In this document: positions 1 through 10,630 of the stretch, piece after piece
Layout: each line of letters opens with the position of its first letter
How positions within the stretch are numbered: the stretch's first letter is position 1
Origin: Pedobacter frigidisoli
GTDB lineage: Bacteria > Bacteroidota > Bacteroidia > Sphingobacteriales > Sphingobacteriaceae
Assembly: GCF_004331675.1 (NCBI RefSeq)
Contig: NZ_SJSN01000004.1
Coordinates: 126,255-190,254 of the forward strand
Direction: 5' to 3'
DNA: 64,000 nucleotides
Notes under the pieces: generated by a model
What the model was told of the DNA's origin: nothing
What the model saw: only the letters and a program-made list of their open reading frames with translations
The model's database searches: none
Program-made: the position numbers and the translations under genes

Positions 1-251
1 GTAAACTCGATTTCCTACTAAATAGAAATCGTTTTTGGCTTTGTAAGTTTTAATTTCCTCTTCACTGAAAACATTAACACTTATTAATAGGAAGAAATAG
101 TGGAAAGGATAATTTTATACTTTAACACAACTAAAAATGAGGTTCAACGTTATTTGAAAAATCGACAGATAAGCTAACTCGTTGTTTTAACATGCCCTAA
201 ATAATCTCAATTTTAGCTCATATATTACAAGAAACTAACATTTTCATTTTC

Positions 252-259
252 TATATTTG
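252..259 (+). promoter_or_regulatory. Bacteroidota -7 promoter element for tRNA-Arg
   Basis: TATATTTG matches the Bacteroidota -7 consensus TAnnTTTG exactly. It ends ten bases before the first base of the tRNA, which fits a start point at or just before the mature 5' end. I see no clear -33 TTTG at the expected distance. The bases before it (1-251) hold no convincing gene. Confidence 0.6.
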
Positions 260-268
260 CAGCCTTAT

Positions 269-340
269 GCTCCCGTAGTTCAATGGATAGAATTATGGTT
301 TCCGGTACCATCGATATGAGTTCGAATCTCGTCGGGAGCA
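269..340 (+). tRNA. tRNA-Arg (anticodon CCG)
   Basis: The sequence folds into a complete cloverleaf. The acceptor stem pairs GCTCCCG with CGGGAGC, followed by discriminator A. The D arm is GTTC/GAAT. The anticodon arm ATGGT/ACCAT encloses loop TTCCGGT, giving anticodon CCG, which reads the arginine codon CGG. The variable loop is four bases, and the T arm ATGAG/CTCGT encloses TTCGAAT. CCA is not encoded. A -7 promoter element lies just upstream and a strong terminator just downstream, so the gene is probably a single transcription unit. Confidence 0.97.
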
Positions 341-350
341 CTAAAAAAAA

Positions 351-386
351 GAACTGCATTCTAAAAATTAGGATGCAGTTTTTTTG
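351..386 (+). terminator. Intrinsic terminator after tRNA-Arg
   Basis: An 11-bp stem with one G-T wobble (left arm from 352, right arm ending at 380) encloses a short A/T-rich loop and runs into a tract of T residues. It begins only about ten bases after the tRNA end and is the natural stop for it. From here to 616 no gene is visible. Confidence 0.85.
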
Positions 387-616
387 TTATTTAGAAGCAA
401 CCTAAAACTTCTTCAATCCTCGATAAGAAATTCCAAAATAAAAAACTGTAATATTCCAATTTAGTTTAACAACTGATCTTTAACAGCTTATGCGATTGGC
501 AAAACGAAGCCACTCACTACAAATTACCTTTCGCTCAATCAAACTACTATTTCACTCATTAGGATAAATCTGCGCTATCAATTTGTGCTTATTTACATTT
601 TAATTGAAAATAGATC

Positions 617-2332
617 ATGAATATAGCACAGCGATCCCTCTCAATCTTATGTTGCCTGCTCATGGCTTTACTATTTGCCGAATCTGTAAATGCACAAGAT
701 TTCTCGAATATAAAGGATGCAAAACCATTTTCATATTCTGGAAGCATTGAAGCAAGGGGAATGTTTTATAATGCCACTGGTATTCAAAATCGTAGGCGGC
801 CTACAGCGTTTTTGCTAAGTGGCAGTCCTACTTTCGATATTTATGGTCTGCAAATCCCGGTAAACTTTAGCATCAGCGAATCAGATAAATCTTTTACGCA
901 ACCATTTAATCAATATGGATTAAGCCCGACTTACAAATGGATTACGCTTCATGCGGGTTATCGAAATGTTTCTTTTTCTCCTTACACTTTGGGCGGCCAT
1001 ACTATGCTCGGTGCAGGTTTTGAACTTAACCCAGGCAAACTAAGAGTTGGTTTTATGTATGGACGGTTAAACAGAGCAACAACCATTGATACCACAAGCC
1101 AAGCTTTAGTTCCATTTTCATTCTCAAGAAAGGGATACGCTGCTAAACTAGGGTATGGTTCTGCAGATAATTTTTTCGAACTAAGTTATTTAAGCGCCAA
1201 AGACGACGACAATACTAAACCATCTAATTTACCTAATGCATTTGATTTAGTTTCGCCGGCTAAGAATAATGTTTTAGGGTATTCTTTAAAGTTTACCTTC
1301 TTTAAAAAACTGTTTATAGAGAGTACGGGTGCGGTTAGTTTGTATACGAATGATATCAATTCTCCAATTAGTATCGATTCGATAAAGAATGATTTTTTAC
1401 AAAAGGTCAATAACATTTTCACGCTAAACGCAACAAGCGAATACTACACTGCATTTTCTGGTGGAATTGGATATCGAGAAAAGAATTATGGAGTTAAGAT
1501 AAATTATAAAAGGATTGAGCCAGATTTCAAGACAATGGGCGCTTACTTTTTTAATTCAGATTTAGAGAATTGGACAATTAGCCCTAACGCTAATTTATTT
1601 AAGGGAAAAGTTCGAATTAATGGCAGCATAGGTTTTCAGCACGATAACTTAAAAAAACAAAAACGGGCAGAAAACAAAAGGCTTATTGCTTCAGCAAATG
1701 CTGGGGTCGAAATTACAAAAGAACTTGGGTTAGATTTAATTTACACCAACTTCTCTGATAACCAAACGCCACAAACAGCTTTGTTTGCAGATTCGTTGCG
1801 AATTGTTCAAACCACGCAAACTATTGGCATAATGCCAAGGTACTTTTTGGTTAGACCTGAGGCAACGCATGTAATATCAGCCTCTGCGAGTTTTAATAGT
1901 TTAAAAGACTTTAACAATTTTTTTAGTGCACAATCTACCTCAAGAAATATTAGCACCAATCAATACTTTATTAATTACAACATTACCTTCCCTAAAAAGA
2001 AGCTTAGTCTGTTTGCTAATTTAAATAACACCAAGCTGAGTGGTCAAAATTTGAAAAACACATTTACTGGTGCTACAGTAGGTGGCAACAAAACTTTTTT
2101 AAAAGATAAGATGCAAACCGGATTAAGCTGCACACTAACCAAAACCAATAGCAGTACAGGTTCAGATAGTTTCATTACCAACGCGAATGGAAATTTAGCT
2201 TATAAAGTCACGACTAGGCAAAGAGTTGCATTCAACGTCTTTCTTACCAACAATAAATCTAAGGCTGCCAATCCGTTTCAGCCGAATTTTACCGAGACAC
2301 GAGCTGAGCTGATTTACCAATTTAATTTTTAA
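617..2332 (+). CDS. Predicted outer-membrane beta-barrel protein, first gene of a four-gene envelope operon
   Basis: I do not recognise a named family. The 571-residue product starts with a signal peptide of about 26 residues ending in Ala-Gln. The rest alternates hydrophobic and polar residues in short strands, with many aromatic residues and few helices, and ends in Phe (QFNF). This is typical of an outer-membrane beta-barrel. No plug domain, TonB box or type IX secretion C-terminal domain is evident. Four bases separate its stop from the next start, and three more exported-protein genes follow closely, so it is probably the membrane anchor or pore for that set. The barrel assignment is inferred from composition only. 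Confidence 0.7.
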   Translation: MNIAQRSLSILCCLLMALLFAESVNAQDFSNIKDAKPFSYSGSIEARGMFYNATGIQNRRRPTAFLLSGSPTFDIYGLQIPVNFSISESDKSFTQPFNQYGLSPTYKWITLHAGYRNVSFSPYTLGGHTMLGAGFELNPGKLRVGFMYGRLNRATTIDTTSQALVPFSFSRKGYAAKLGYGSADNFFELSYLSAKDDDNTKPSNLPNAFDLVSPAKNNVLGYSLKFTFFKKLFIESTGAVSLYTNDINSPISIDSIKNDFLQKVNNIFTLNATSEYYTAFSGGIGYREKNYGVKINYKRIEPDFKTMGAYFFNSDLENWTISPNANLFKGKVRINGSIGFQHDNLKKQKRAENKRLIASANAGVEITKELGLDLIYTNFSDNQTPQTALFADSLRIVQTTQTIGIMPRYFLVRPEATHVISASASFNSLKDFNNFFSAQSTSRNISTNQYFINYNITFPKKKLSLFANLNNTKLSGQNLKNTFTGATVGGNKTFLKDKMQTGLSCTLTKTNSSTGSDSFITNANGNLAYKVTTRQRVAFNVFLTNNKSKAANPFQPNFTETRAELIYQFNF

Positions 2333-2336
2333 TCGT

Positions 2337-5300
2337 ATGAAAAATTTTTCCTCATTTAAATGGATTACAATTATTTGCCTGATTTTATTGCAGATCAAGG
2401 CAATAGCTCAGGTTAATGTTTCCATTCAGATATTGCCTCCATACCCTACAAAATTTACAGATTACGCTTCAAAGCCTCATTTAATGGTTATTTCCATTAC
2501 AAATAATTCATCAACCAATCAAAAAATACAATTGAGGGGTACGGTAACTGGAGATAATGGAATTGTAATTCGGGTAAAGCCAGGCTACAGAAGTAGTAGC
2601 CCGATAGAACTAGGCCCTGGAGAAGCTAGAATGTTAAATGGCAATGATATTTCCTATTTCTTCAATTATAACCAACTAGAATATTCTGGAATTACACAAA
2701 ATGAATTTATAAATAAGGGAGGTTTGCCCGAAGGGAGATATCAACTTTGTATTAGAGCATATAATTACGATGATAATAATATTCCATTAAGTGCCGATGA
2801 ACCTGCAGGCTGTAGTAATTCATTCTCAGTGAGCAGCTTAGAGCCACCAATAATTTTAAGTCCGAGAGATGAAGAAGTAGTTTCTTCTGATGCAGGACAA
2901 ATTATCCCCTTAAGGTGGAATACACCAGTTGGCACTCCGCCTGGAATACAATACAGGATCCGCATGGTAGAAGTATTGGGAAATAAAAACCCCAATGATG
3001 CGATGATGACGGCAAGACAGCCGTATTTTTTCGATAAGGAAGTGATGACTAATATGGAAATTTTTAATCCAGCAAGTCCTCAATTAACTCCAGGCAGGAA
3101 ATATGCAATGATGGTTCAAGCCTTTGATCCATCCAACAATGCCGTTTTTAGAAATCAGGGCAGAAGTGAAGTAATATCCTTTACTTATGGAAAAGAAAAA
3201 ACGCAGGAAATAATAGCTAATGTAGTCGCCCCTACAGCACAAACGAGGGTTATTGATTGTAATTGCAAAACCTCGATTGCTAGCCAAACAGCAATGGATG
3301 TTAGCAATAAAACGCTCCAAGAAATAGGAACCATTAAGATTGGCGAGTTTGATTTAGTGGTTAAAAACTTAATTAGTGCCAATGCAGATGGACTTACCGG
3401 AAGTGGAACTATAAAATTACCAAGTTTTTTAAGTGGTATGCCCATTTTAGTAACCTTTAAGGATGTAAAGATAAATTCAACAAAACAGGTTATTTCTGGT
3501 CAGGCAATCGCGGTATTATCAGAGGGAGCTGCTAGTTTAATACCAACCTACGATCCGAACAAACCAAACTCTACATTAAATACTGCAAGTTTGGGTGATT
3601 TTAGTAATCAAATGGCCGATCCTCAAAAGCTGTTTAGCAATCTAAATCCATCAGACCAAATTGGGTATAAACTTCCACTAGGGATTGATAATACCATTGG
3701 TAACAAAAAGATGGTTCTAGCAATTACACAAATGGTTTTTGATGCCCGCCAAGCTGTATTCGATGCAGGGTTTGTATTAAATATGCCCGATGCCATGCCA
3801 AATGTTGCGGCATTGGGTGCTTCAAATATCTGTTTCAACCCATCAGGATTATGCGGACAAGGACGATTATATCTTTCAGAAGATTTGAGTATAAATGTAT
3901 CTGGAAGTGAAATTTCCTTGAAAGCAAGAAAGAATGGAGCATTACCGACAGATTCTGGCACTTATGTAGTTTTTGATAAGCAGGGTTTTTCGAGGTTACG
4001 CATACAGGGAGAATACAGTTTCCCTCAAAACTTGATTAAAGCAAAAGCTGGAGGAGCAGCTAAGGCTACAATAATTGCTGATGCCGTTTCGTGGAACGAT
4101 TGGATTGCATCAGTAACTCTGCCTGCTTTCCAAATGGCCAACAATACCGATTTTGTTTTCAATCCAACTACACTTTTTTACGATCATTCGGATGCTAGAA
4201 ATCCGAGCAATATGCCTCAAAATTATCAGGAAAGTAATGTAGCTCAATGGCGAGGGTTTTTTGCTCCAAAATTAGCTGTAGAACTTCCTCCTGTGCTTAC
4301 GCAAGAGAATGCAAGCACGCTGAGTATTCAATCTCAAAACTTAATTATCGATAACCGTGGCGTAACAGGAAATTTGGAAGCAGTCGGCGTTTTTCTAATG
4401 GGCGGTGGCTCTTTATCTACGTGGAGCTGCTCTCTAGATACCGTAAAGGTGAATTTTAAATATAATTCGTTTGTAAACGGACGTATAGCCGGTAAAGTAA
4501 TGTTACCATTTACCAATCAATCAAAAGCTTCATCCCAACTCCGATATTCAAGTACCATATCTAGCGATGCTAGTGGGCTAAAATATAATTTCACAATTGC
4601 GCAAACTAACGAATTAGAGGTGCCAATGTGGTTTGCAAGATTTAAATTGGATAATAGTAAAATTGAGGTTAATGCAGGTACAGGCATAACTACAAGTGCA
4701 ATGTTAACAATGAATGGTGCGCTATCAATCGTTACCAAAATTCCAATTGTTGGTAAAGTCGACTTTGATTTGGTATCGTTTCAAAATTTAAAATTTGGCA
4801 CCAAAGATCCATATTTTGAACAAGGAACAGTAACGTTCGGGCAAAGTAGTCCCCCAAAATTTGTTGGCGGTTTTCCAATTACGCTTTCTAAAGCGCCATC
4901 ATTAGCTACGGGTGAGGCAGGCGAAATTGGCTTGAGTTTCCCAATATCTATTAATTTGGCCGATATGGCAAGTTTGCCAAAGGCAGAGGTTGCATTTAGC
5001 GTATTTGGTAAGTTTACATTAAATAAGGGCAAGGTTAGTTTTGGTTTTAGCAGGGTTAGAGCAGATTCTATAACTGTTGAAGGTAAAATAGCATCATTTG
5101 ATGTAAAAGGTAAATTAGGATTTTTTGAAAACGACCAGAAATGGGGAGATGGTGTTGATGGATTCTTAAAGGTTGGATTTTTAAAAGGTTTTGAAATCAC
5201 TGCTAGGGGCTTATTTGGTAAACGTGAATTTAATTACTTCTTCTTAGATGCCCGCTTGAACTTGCCAACCCCTGGTATAGTAGTGGGCCCAGGCATTAGC

Positions 5301-7904
5301 ATTTTTGGTTTTGGTGGTGGTGCTTATTATAACCTTATACCTACTACAGATCCTAAACGCTCGGTAAGTTATACCTATACCACTGATCCTGTTAGGAGTT
5401 TATACAACCCGAGTAAAGGTTCGTTAGGTTTTAAGGCTGGCGTAAATTTAGGCACAAGCGATGGCACAATGCTATTGATGATGGGTGATTTAGAGGCAAC
5501 TTTTAACTACGAAAACTTTGCCATGCAGGTATTGAAAATTAATGCTACGGGAGCACTTTTTGCGCCACCACCTGGATTTAGCAATCTTCAGAATGCAATG
5601 GTTAAAGCTGGCGCAGATATTTTGTACGATTTTCAGCATAGCGTATTTAGTGCAAAGGCAATTGTTGACATGAATTACTTAGAGATCATTAAGGCGCATT
5701 CAGAATTATCTATTCTCTCTGCACCAGATGGTTACCACTTTAAAATTGGTGATGCAGGTACCGAAAGTACATGGACATCCATTGAGATGATGAAAATTTT
5801 TAAGGGATCGTTCTACATGAATGTTGGAAATAAGGACATGAGCTATTCTCCTAGGATGGGTAAATTAATGTCTCAAATATTCCCAGGTGGAAATATGGAG
5901 AACCCAAGCGGTTTCTTCTTCGGTGCCAAACAGGATCTTATAAATATAGATTTAAGGTTTTTAATCTTTTATTTGAAACTTAATGCTGGCTTTAATTTCG
6001 ATGTGGCCTTGATTAATACACGAAATAAAAAGATAGAATGCGATGGCGAAACTAAAATTGGTTTAGATGGCTACTATGCCACTGGCAGAGCAGAGGCATA
6101 CGTTTACGGAGAATTTGGATTATATATTGATGCATGGTTTTTCGAGGGCAAGGTAAGCGCTGGCAGTTTAGGCGTAACGGCAGGTGTAAATGTGGGTTTG
6201 CCCAACCCAACTTGGCTAGAAGGCTGGGTTAATGCAAGATATAGTGTATTGAATAATCTCGTTTCGGGAAATATGAGATTCAAGGCAAGCGTTGGGAAAA
6301 AATGTACAATAGAAGTTAATCCGTTTGCAGGTTTACCTATTATTTCTGAATTAAAGCCATCGAACGATGAGAAAAAGGTCTCTATACTTTCTGATATGAG
6401 TGCGGCCCTAAATTACTATGTAAATAGAGAATTTGAAGTGGCTTCTATTGATGATGATGGCAATGAAAAAAATCTCAAATTCAAAGCTGTAATTAGAAGC
6501 ATAACCCTTAATGGTGCTGGTTTCTCTGCAAATTACACCAATGATGTAAATGATAATAATGGAGGAAATGCAAAATTATCCTTAAAAAGAGATAAGGAGG
6601 CTGTCTTTTTTGGATGGCAAGAGGCATTGCCTGGAAATACCAAAATGGATTTGATTGTAAATGCAGAAGGTTACAAATGGGAAAATAACCGATGGGTATT
6701 AATTGCCGGTTCAGGACAAGAAGAGAAAGTAACTTTTACCACAGGTGATTGCCCTAAAAACCTACAAGGAGCCGCAGATGGTGTACAAATTGTTGTTGGA
6801 AGCTATCCATTTAAGGGGCAACAATTTTTTACGCCAAAACATGAAAGCCGAGGCTACATTTGGTTAAAACTGGCATTGCCTTGCTTGGCGGCAAATAATC
6901 AATCTGGTTCGGCCAGCAGTAAAACCTTGGCGATTTTTAGGTCTTTAACTGATACAATCGAAGTGCCGGTAAGTATGGAGGGAAATAAAATTACTTATGC
7001 AATTCCTACCAACTTAAAACCTAGTACAATGTATAGAATGCAAATTGTGCATCGCATTACACCAATGGTGATGACTATGGTAATGGGAAATTTAAATACA
7101 AATCTTGGTGGACAGAATGCTGCACCATTATTTATAGGCAATACCAACTTTAACATATCTTCTAATTCGAATCCAAATCCACCAAGCAACAATGCGTTTA
7201 ACAACGCTGCCCTTGGCGTAACGGTAAACCAAAATTTACAGCAAAGTGCCAATGCTACTACGTTGCAGCTTGGCGATGGAAATACAATAGAAAATGCAGT
7301 CAGCAAGGCCTCAGCCAGCATGCGAACCAAAGAAGAAGTGATGTACACGTTATATTTTAAAACGTCTAAATATCAAACATTGGAAGAAAAGGTAAATGCT
7401 TTCAACGTAAATAAAAAACTGAATGCCGAGCAATGGAATCTCTCTAATTTCAGTATCAATTCTAGCGAAGAGTTTGATGAGTATGAGTTACAAGGCTGGA
7501 ATTATCCAGGAGCAGCAGTTAACTACATCATTCCACCACTTTTAGAATTTAGAGAACAACTTCAAACGAATACCTGGATTAATAAACACGTTAGGGAAGT
7601 TTCAAGAAATTTTTACATGCTCAATTTATATGCAGAATTTCCGGTAGGTGTAAATTTCGAATATGATATTTTGCCTAAGGTTAAAGAAGCTCGTTTTTGG
7701 GATCCGGCACATTATGCTGGTGCACAAACCAGAATAAAGCAGCGTAACGTTACCTCCCCCATTGCAACAAAGAAAGCATTAACACAAGGAGAAACTAAAG
7801 ATTTTGAGGCAAAATTAAATCCTTTTAAACGCTTTATCGATAATAATGCTGGTTTTATGATAACTACAGGCAACTTTCAACCCACCCTTATCAACCCTAA
7901 ATAA
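2337..7904 (+). CDS. Very large exported beta-rich protein (1855 aa) with TANFOR-like/FN3-like N-terminus
   Basis: The 1855-residue product has a signal peptide of about 25 residues ending in Ala-Gln. Residues about 26-165 look like the TANFOR-type N-terminal domain named from Tannerella forsythia proteins (identified from memory of the family, tentative). Residues about 170-285 resemble a fibronectin-like module (opening EPPIILSPRDEE). A short CNC motif follows at about residue 310. Most of the rest is Gly/Asn/Ser-rich amphipathic beta strand, like a long solenoid or barrel-like scaffold. There is no obvious catalytic motif and no clear type IX sorting domain. It lies between a predicted barrel gene and two smaller exported proteins with 4- and 8-base gaps. 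It is likely a surface or periplasmic structural protein; function unknown. Confidence 0.75.
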   Translation: MKNFSSFKWITIICLILLQIKAIAQVNVSIQILPPYPTKFTDYASKPHLMVISITNNSSTNQKIQLRGTVTGDNGIVIRVKPGYRSSSPIELGPGEARMLNGNDISYFFNYNQLEYSGITQNEFINKGGLPEGRYQLCIRAYNYDDNNIPLSADEPAGCSNSFSVSSLEPPIILSPRDEEVVSSDAGQIIPLRWNTPVGTPPGIQYRIRMVEVLGNKNPNDAMMTARQPYFFDKEVMTNMEIFNPASPQLTPGRKYAMMVQAFDPSNNAVFRNQGRSEVISFTYGKEKTQEIIANVVAPTAQTRVIDCNCKTSIASQTAMDVSNKTLQEIGTIKIGEFDLVVKNLISANADGLTGSGTIKLPSFLSGMPILVTFKDVKINSTKQVISGQAIAVLSEGAASLIPTYDPNKPNSTLNTASLGDFSNQMADPQKLFSNLNPSDQIGYKLPLGIDNTIGNKKMVLAITQMVFDARQAVFDAGFVLNMPDAMPNVAALGASNICFNPSGLCGQGRLYLSEDLSINVSGSEISLKARKNGALPTDSGTYVVFDKQGFSRLRIQGEYSFPQNLIKAKAGGAAKATIIADAVSWNDWIASVTLPAFQMANNTDFVFNPTTLFYDHSDARNPSNMPQNYQESNVAQWRGFFAPKLAVELPPVLTQENASTLSIQSQNLIIDNRGVTGNLEAVGVFLMGGGSLSTWSCSLDTVKVNFKYNSFVNGRIAGKVMLPFTNQSKASSQLRYSSTISSDASGLKYNFTIAQTNELEVPMWFARFKLDNSKIEVNAGTGITTSAMLTMNGALSIVTKIPIVGKVDFDLVSFQNLKFGTKDPYFEQGTVTFGQSSPPKFVGGFPITLSKAPSLATGEAGEIGLSFPISINLADMASLPKAEVAFSVFGKFTLNKGKVSFGFSRVRADSITVEGKIASFDVKGKLGFFENDQKWGDGVDGFLKVGFLKGFEITARGLFGKREFNYFFLDARLNLPTPGIVVGPGISIFGFGGGAYYNLIPTTDPKRSVSYTYTTDPVRSLYNPSKGSLGFKAGVNLGTSDGTMLLMMGDLEATFNYENFAMQVLKINATGALFAPPPGFSNLQNAMVKAGADILYDFQHSVFSAKAIVDMNYLEIIKAHSELSILSAPDGYHFKIGDAGTESTWTSIEMMKIFKGSFYMNVGNKDMSYSPRMGKLMSQIFPGGNMENPSGFFFGAKQDLINIDLRFLIFYLKLNAGFNFDVALINTRNKKIECDGETKIGLDGYYATGRAEAYVYGEFGLYIDAWFFEGKVSAGSLGVTAGVNVGLPNPTWLEGWVNARYSVLNNLVSGNMRFKASVGKKCTIEVNPFAGLPIISELKPSNDEKKVSILSDMSAALNYYVNREFEVASIDDDGNEKNLKFKAVIRSITLNGAGFSANYTNDVNDNNGGNAKLSLKRDKEAVFFGWQEALPGNTKMDLIVNAEGYKWENNRWVLIAGSGQEEKVTFTTGDCPKNLQGAADGVQIVVGSYPFKGQQFFTPKHESRGYIWLKLALPCLAANNQSGSASSKTLAIFRSLTDTIEVPVSMEGNKITYAIPTNLKPSTMYRMQIVHRITPMVMTMVMGNLNTNLGGQNAAPLFIGNTNFNISSNSNPNPPSNNAFNNAALGVTVNQNLQQSANATTLQLGDGNTIENAVSKASASMRTKEEVMYTLYFKTSKYQTLEEKVNAFNVNKKLNAEQWNLSNFSINSSEEFDEYELQGWNYPGAAVNYIIPPLLEFREQLQTNTWINKHVREVSRNFYMLNLYAEFPVGVNFEYDILPKVKEARFWDPAHYAGAQTRIKQRNVTSPIATKKALTQGETKDFEAKLNPFKRFIDNNAGFMITTGNFQPTLINPK

Positions 7905-7912
7905 ATAAAGAG

Positions 7913-8515
7913 ATGAAAAAGCACATCATAATTATGGCATCGTCTGTTTTTATTTCTCTTGCCCTGCAAGCACAAATAAAAATGAATAATAATATATCAA
8001 AATCGGCATTGAATAGCAATGTTACCGAAAGCATTGTAATAGCAAGCGTAAAAAACACGCAATCTAGCTATGCTAACAATGTAACCGATAATATATCGAG
8101 CAGTTATAGCGCAGCCTATTCTGGTTCGGCCTCAAGCGCACTTGTAAATTCCATCAGCCCAATTTCAAGTAGATTTGGGTATTTTTCTCCATTTTATGCA
8201 GAAATAATAACAGTTCATGTATACAGCAATTATTATAAAAATGTTCCATTAATTAAATACATGGCCCCATCGGGAGAATATTATAAGGAAAATCCAACAG
8301 TTGCTCTATCAATTTTAAGGGATAGAATTTTACCTGCCTACAGATATTTTGTTGATAATAAACCAGGCTATGTTCCTTATCAATATGAGCGGCCTGCAAG
8401 CATAAGCATTGATATTGGTGTTACCAAACCAATTCCATTACAAGTTGATCCTGCGAATCAAGCTTATTGGCTGTATAACACCCGATTTGTAAGAACATTT
8501 TCATTAACCTATTAA
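7913..8515 (+). CDS. Small exported protein of unknown function in the envelope operon
   Basis: The product has 200 residues. It has a signal peptide of about 21 residues ending in Ala-Gln, a Ser/Asn/Ala-rich low-complexity stretch to about residue 85, and then a Tyr/Pro-rich compact C-terminal half. No family, Cys pair or catalytic motif is recognisable. It sits 8 bases after the 1855-residue gene and 10 bases before the FN3-repeat gene, so it is almost certainly co-transcribed. The flexible Ser-rich segment suggests a linker or a partner of the giant protein, but this is inference from context. Confidence 0.7.
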   Translation: MKKHIIIMASSVFISLALQAQIKMNNNISKSALNSNVTESIVIASVKNTQSSYANNVTDNISSSYSAAYSGSASSALVNSISPISSRFGYFSPFYAEIITVHVYSNYYKNVPLIKYMAPSGEYYKENPTVALSILRDRILPAYRYFVDNKPGYVPYQYERPASISIDIGVTKPIPLQVDPANQAYWLYNTRFVRTFSLTY

Positions 8516-8525
8516 ATTTTAAGTT

Positions 8526-10619
8526 ATGCATAAGCTGATTTTTTTTATCTCAACGTTATGTGCATTAGCACTAACCACGAATGCGCAAGAAATTAAACAA
8601 AAAGATAGTGTTAAGTATGTAAATAAATTACTGGTGGTTAGTAAATACATCGGCGATTCTGTAGTGTTGCGTTGGACAGCTCCTAATTACCCTCTATGGA
8701 TGGCGATTAGAAAAGCTGGTGTTGATGTATATCGGGCTGAGCTCAATTTGACCACTAATGCCCTGGAGGGAGAAAAGAAATTAAACACTTCCCTGCTAAA
8801 ACCCATGACACTGGAGGCTATGAAAAAGCATTTCAAACAAAATGATACAACAGCTGCTATGGCTGCACAAATTTTATATGGAGGGGCGCTAAGTGGTAAT
8901 CAAACCACAAAAAATTTAGAAAGTTTGGATCTACTTGAGGCAGATCAATCTAATCGTTTTGTTTATGCTACTTATTTGGCAGATTTGTACCCTGCAATTG
9001 CCAATGCACTCGCACTAAGGTTTGCCGATAACACAGCTGCTAATGGCAAAACTTATATTTATTACCTCAAATCGGATATTAAAAAGGATAAGGGCTTTGT
9101 CCTCGAGGAAAGCGCCACCATGGTTAATACAACCAACCATGTTAAAGCGGAAGTGCTCCAATCTGTAGATGCCATTGGACTTGATAAAAATGTAAGGTTA
9201 TTTTGGAACAGATTAGAAGGAGATTCTAAATATACGGCCTATCAAATCGAACGAAAAACAGGAAATAAACCGTATTTAAATAGAACAGCTACGCCTTTTG
9301 TAAATCCAGATAACCCAAACGATGTTAAGGATGATGAAAGTATTGTATTTATGGATAGTATTCCTCAAAACTATGTTCCCTATTCTTACAGAATAAGGGG
9401 TATTACAGCTTTCGGTGAAACTGCAGATTGGACAGAAATTACAGTGAAAGGCAGAGATTTAACGCCACCTGCTGCACCATCAAAAGTGCTTGCCGTATCA
9501 CAGGGCGGAAAAAAAGTAAAAATCTCTTGGAAAAAACCTTTTAAGGATAAAGATCTTGCTGGTTTTATAATCGGAAGAAGTGAAAACTATGAAGGACCCT
9601 ATGAACCTGTTGATGAAAAGTTGTATGCTGTTGGAGATACCCTTGCCTTTGACTTAAATGCAAATGTTCATCAACGAAATTTTTACCTGGTATCTTCAAT
9701 TGATACTGCTGGAAATGCAGCAAGATCGTTACCTACCTACGTGGTAATTGCAGATAGTACCGCTCCAATTAAACCAACCGGCTTAACTGCACTTATCGAT
9801 TCGTTGGGTGTGGTGAAACTACATTGGGATATGGGAAGAGAAGAAGATTTAGCAGGTTACAACATTTATAGAGCAAATAATTCTAAGGAAGAATTTAGCG
9901 TAATTAACAAGGCGCAGGTATTAGATAATAACTATATGGATATGGTTGATGTAAATTCGCTAACCAAACATGCTTATTACAAAATTATAGCTTTTGATAA
10001 AACCAATAATCCAAGTGTATACTCTACAATAGTTGAGGTGAAAAAACCAGATTATATTCCGCCTACTGCCCCTCAAATCACCGATTTTTTAACGCAAGAA
10101 AATAGTGTAAAAATAAAATTCATGGCCAGTAATAGTAGTGATTTGAAAGAATATTATGTTTACAGAAAAGCAGATACTACTTTCGAGAAGATTGCTACGC
10201 TTTTAAAGTCTGATAGCGTATTCATAGACCTTAAACTTCCAGAGAAAGAGATATTATGGTATTCTTTGGTTGCCGTAGATAGTTCTGGTTTACTTTCAGA
10301 GCAATCTTTTCCTCAAAAAATATTGTTACCAATTAGAGGTGTCGAACTTCCTAATTTGATGCTTTCAGCTAAAAAGACAGATAAAGGGATTTCCATTTCA
10401 TGGGATAAAAACATTCCATTACCAATTGGAGCTAAACTTATGCTTTATAAAAGTTATGGTCAGGATCAGTTAGAACAATATACTTTGATAGAAAACCTAA
10501 AAGCTGATTTTACAGATGTGGAATTTAGAAAAGGCGAAGCCATTAAGTATGCGTTACGTTTGCAGTTACCAAATGGAAACGTGAGTGTGCTTTCTGCTCC
10601 AATAGCAATAACGATGTGA
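8526..10619 (+). CDS. Exported fibronectin type III repeat protein, last gene of the envelope operon
   Basis: The product has 697 residues with a signal peptide of about 21 residues ending in Ala-Gln. Its second half contains about four consecutive FN3-like modules. They start near residues 312 (DLTPPAAPSKV), 407 (DSTAPIKPTGL), 504 (DYIPPTAPQI) and 597, each with the usual W/Y core and a D-x-AGY turn. The N-terminal 200 residues are not recognised; residues about 210-310 may form another FN3-like domain. There is no enzymatic domain, so a binding or scaffold role is most likely. Together with the three preceding genes it looks like one envelope assembly. No type IX C-terminal sorting domain is seen. 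Confidence 0.8.
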   Translation: MHKLIFFISTLCALALTTNAQEIKQKDSVKYVNKLLVVSKYIGDSVVLRWTAPNYPLWMAIRKAGVDVYRAELNLTTNALEGEKKLNTSLLKPMTLEAMKKHFKQNDTTAAMAAQILYGGALSGNQTTKNLESLDLLEADQSNRFVYATYLADLYPAIANALALRFADNTAANGKTYIYYLKSDIKKDKGFVLEESATMVNTTNHVKAEVLQSVDAIGLDKNVRLFWNRLEGDSKYTAYQIERKTGNKPYLNRTATPFVNPDNPNDVKDDESIVFMDSIPQNYVPYSYRIRGITAFGETADWTEITVKGRDLTPPAAPSKVLAVSQGGKKVKISWKKPFKDKDLAGFIIGRSENYEGPYEPVDEKLYAVGDTLAFDLNANVHQRNFYLVSSIDTAGNAARSLPTYVVIADSTAPIKPTGLTALIDSLGVVKLHWDMGREEDLAGYNIYRANNSKEEFSVINKAQVLDNNYMDMVDVNSLTKHAYYKIIAFDKTNNPSVYSTIVEVKKPDYIPPTAPQITDFLTQENSVKIKFMASNSSDLKEYYVYRKADTTFEKIATLLKSDSVFIDLKLPEKEILWYSLVAVDSSGLLSEQSFPQKILLPIRGVELPNLMLSAKKTDKGISISWDKNIPLPIGAKLMLYKSYGQDQLEQYTLIENLKADFTDVEFRKGEAIKYALRLQLPNGNVSVLSAPIAITM

Positions 10620-10630
10620 AAGATATAAGT

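Noticed and set aside
4781..5200. Minus-strand open frame of 139 codons within the 1855-residue gene
   Set aside because: Antisense shadow of a strongly supported gene; Pro/Asn/Ser-rich composition follows from the opposite strand.
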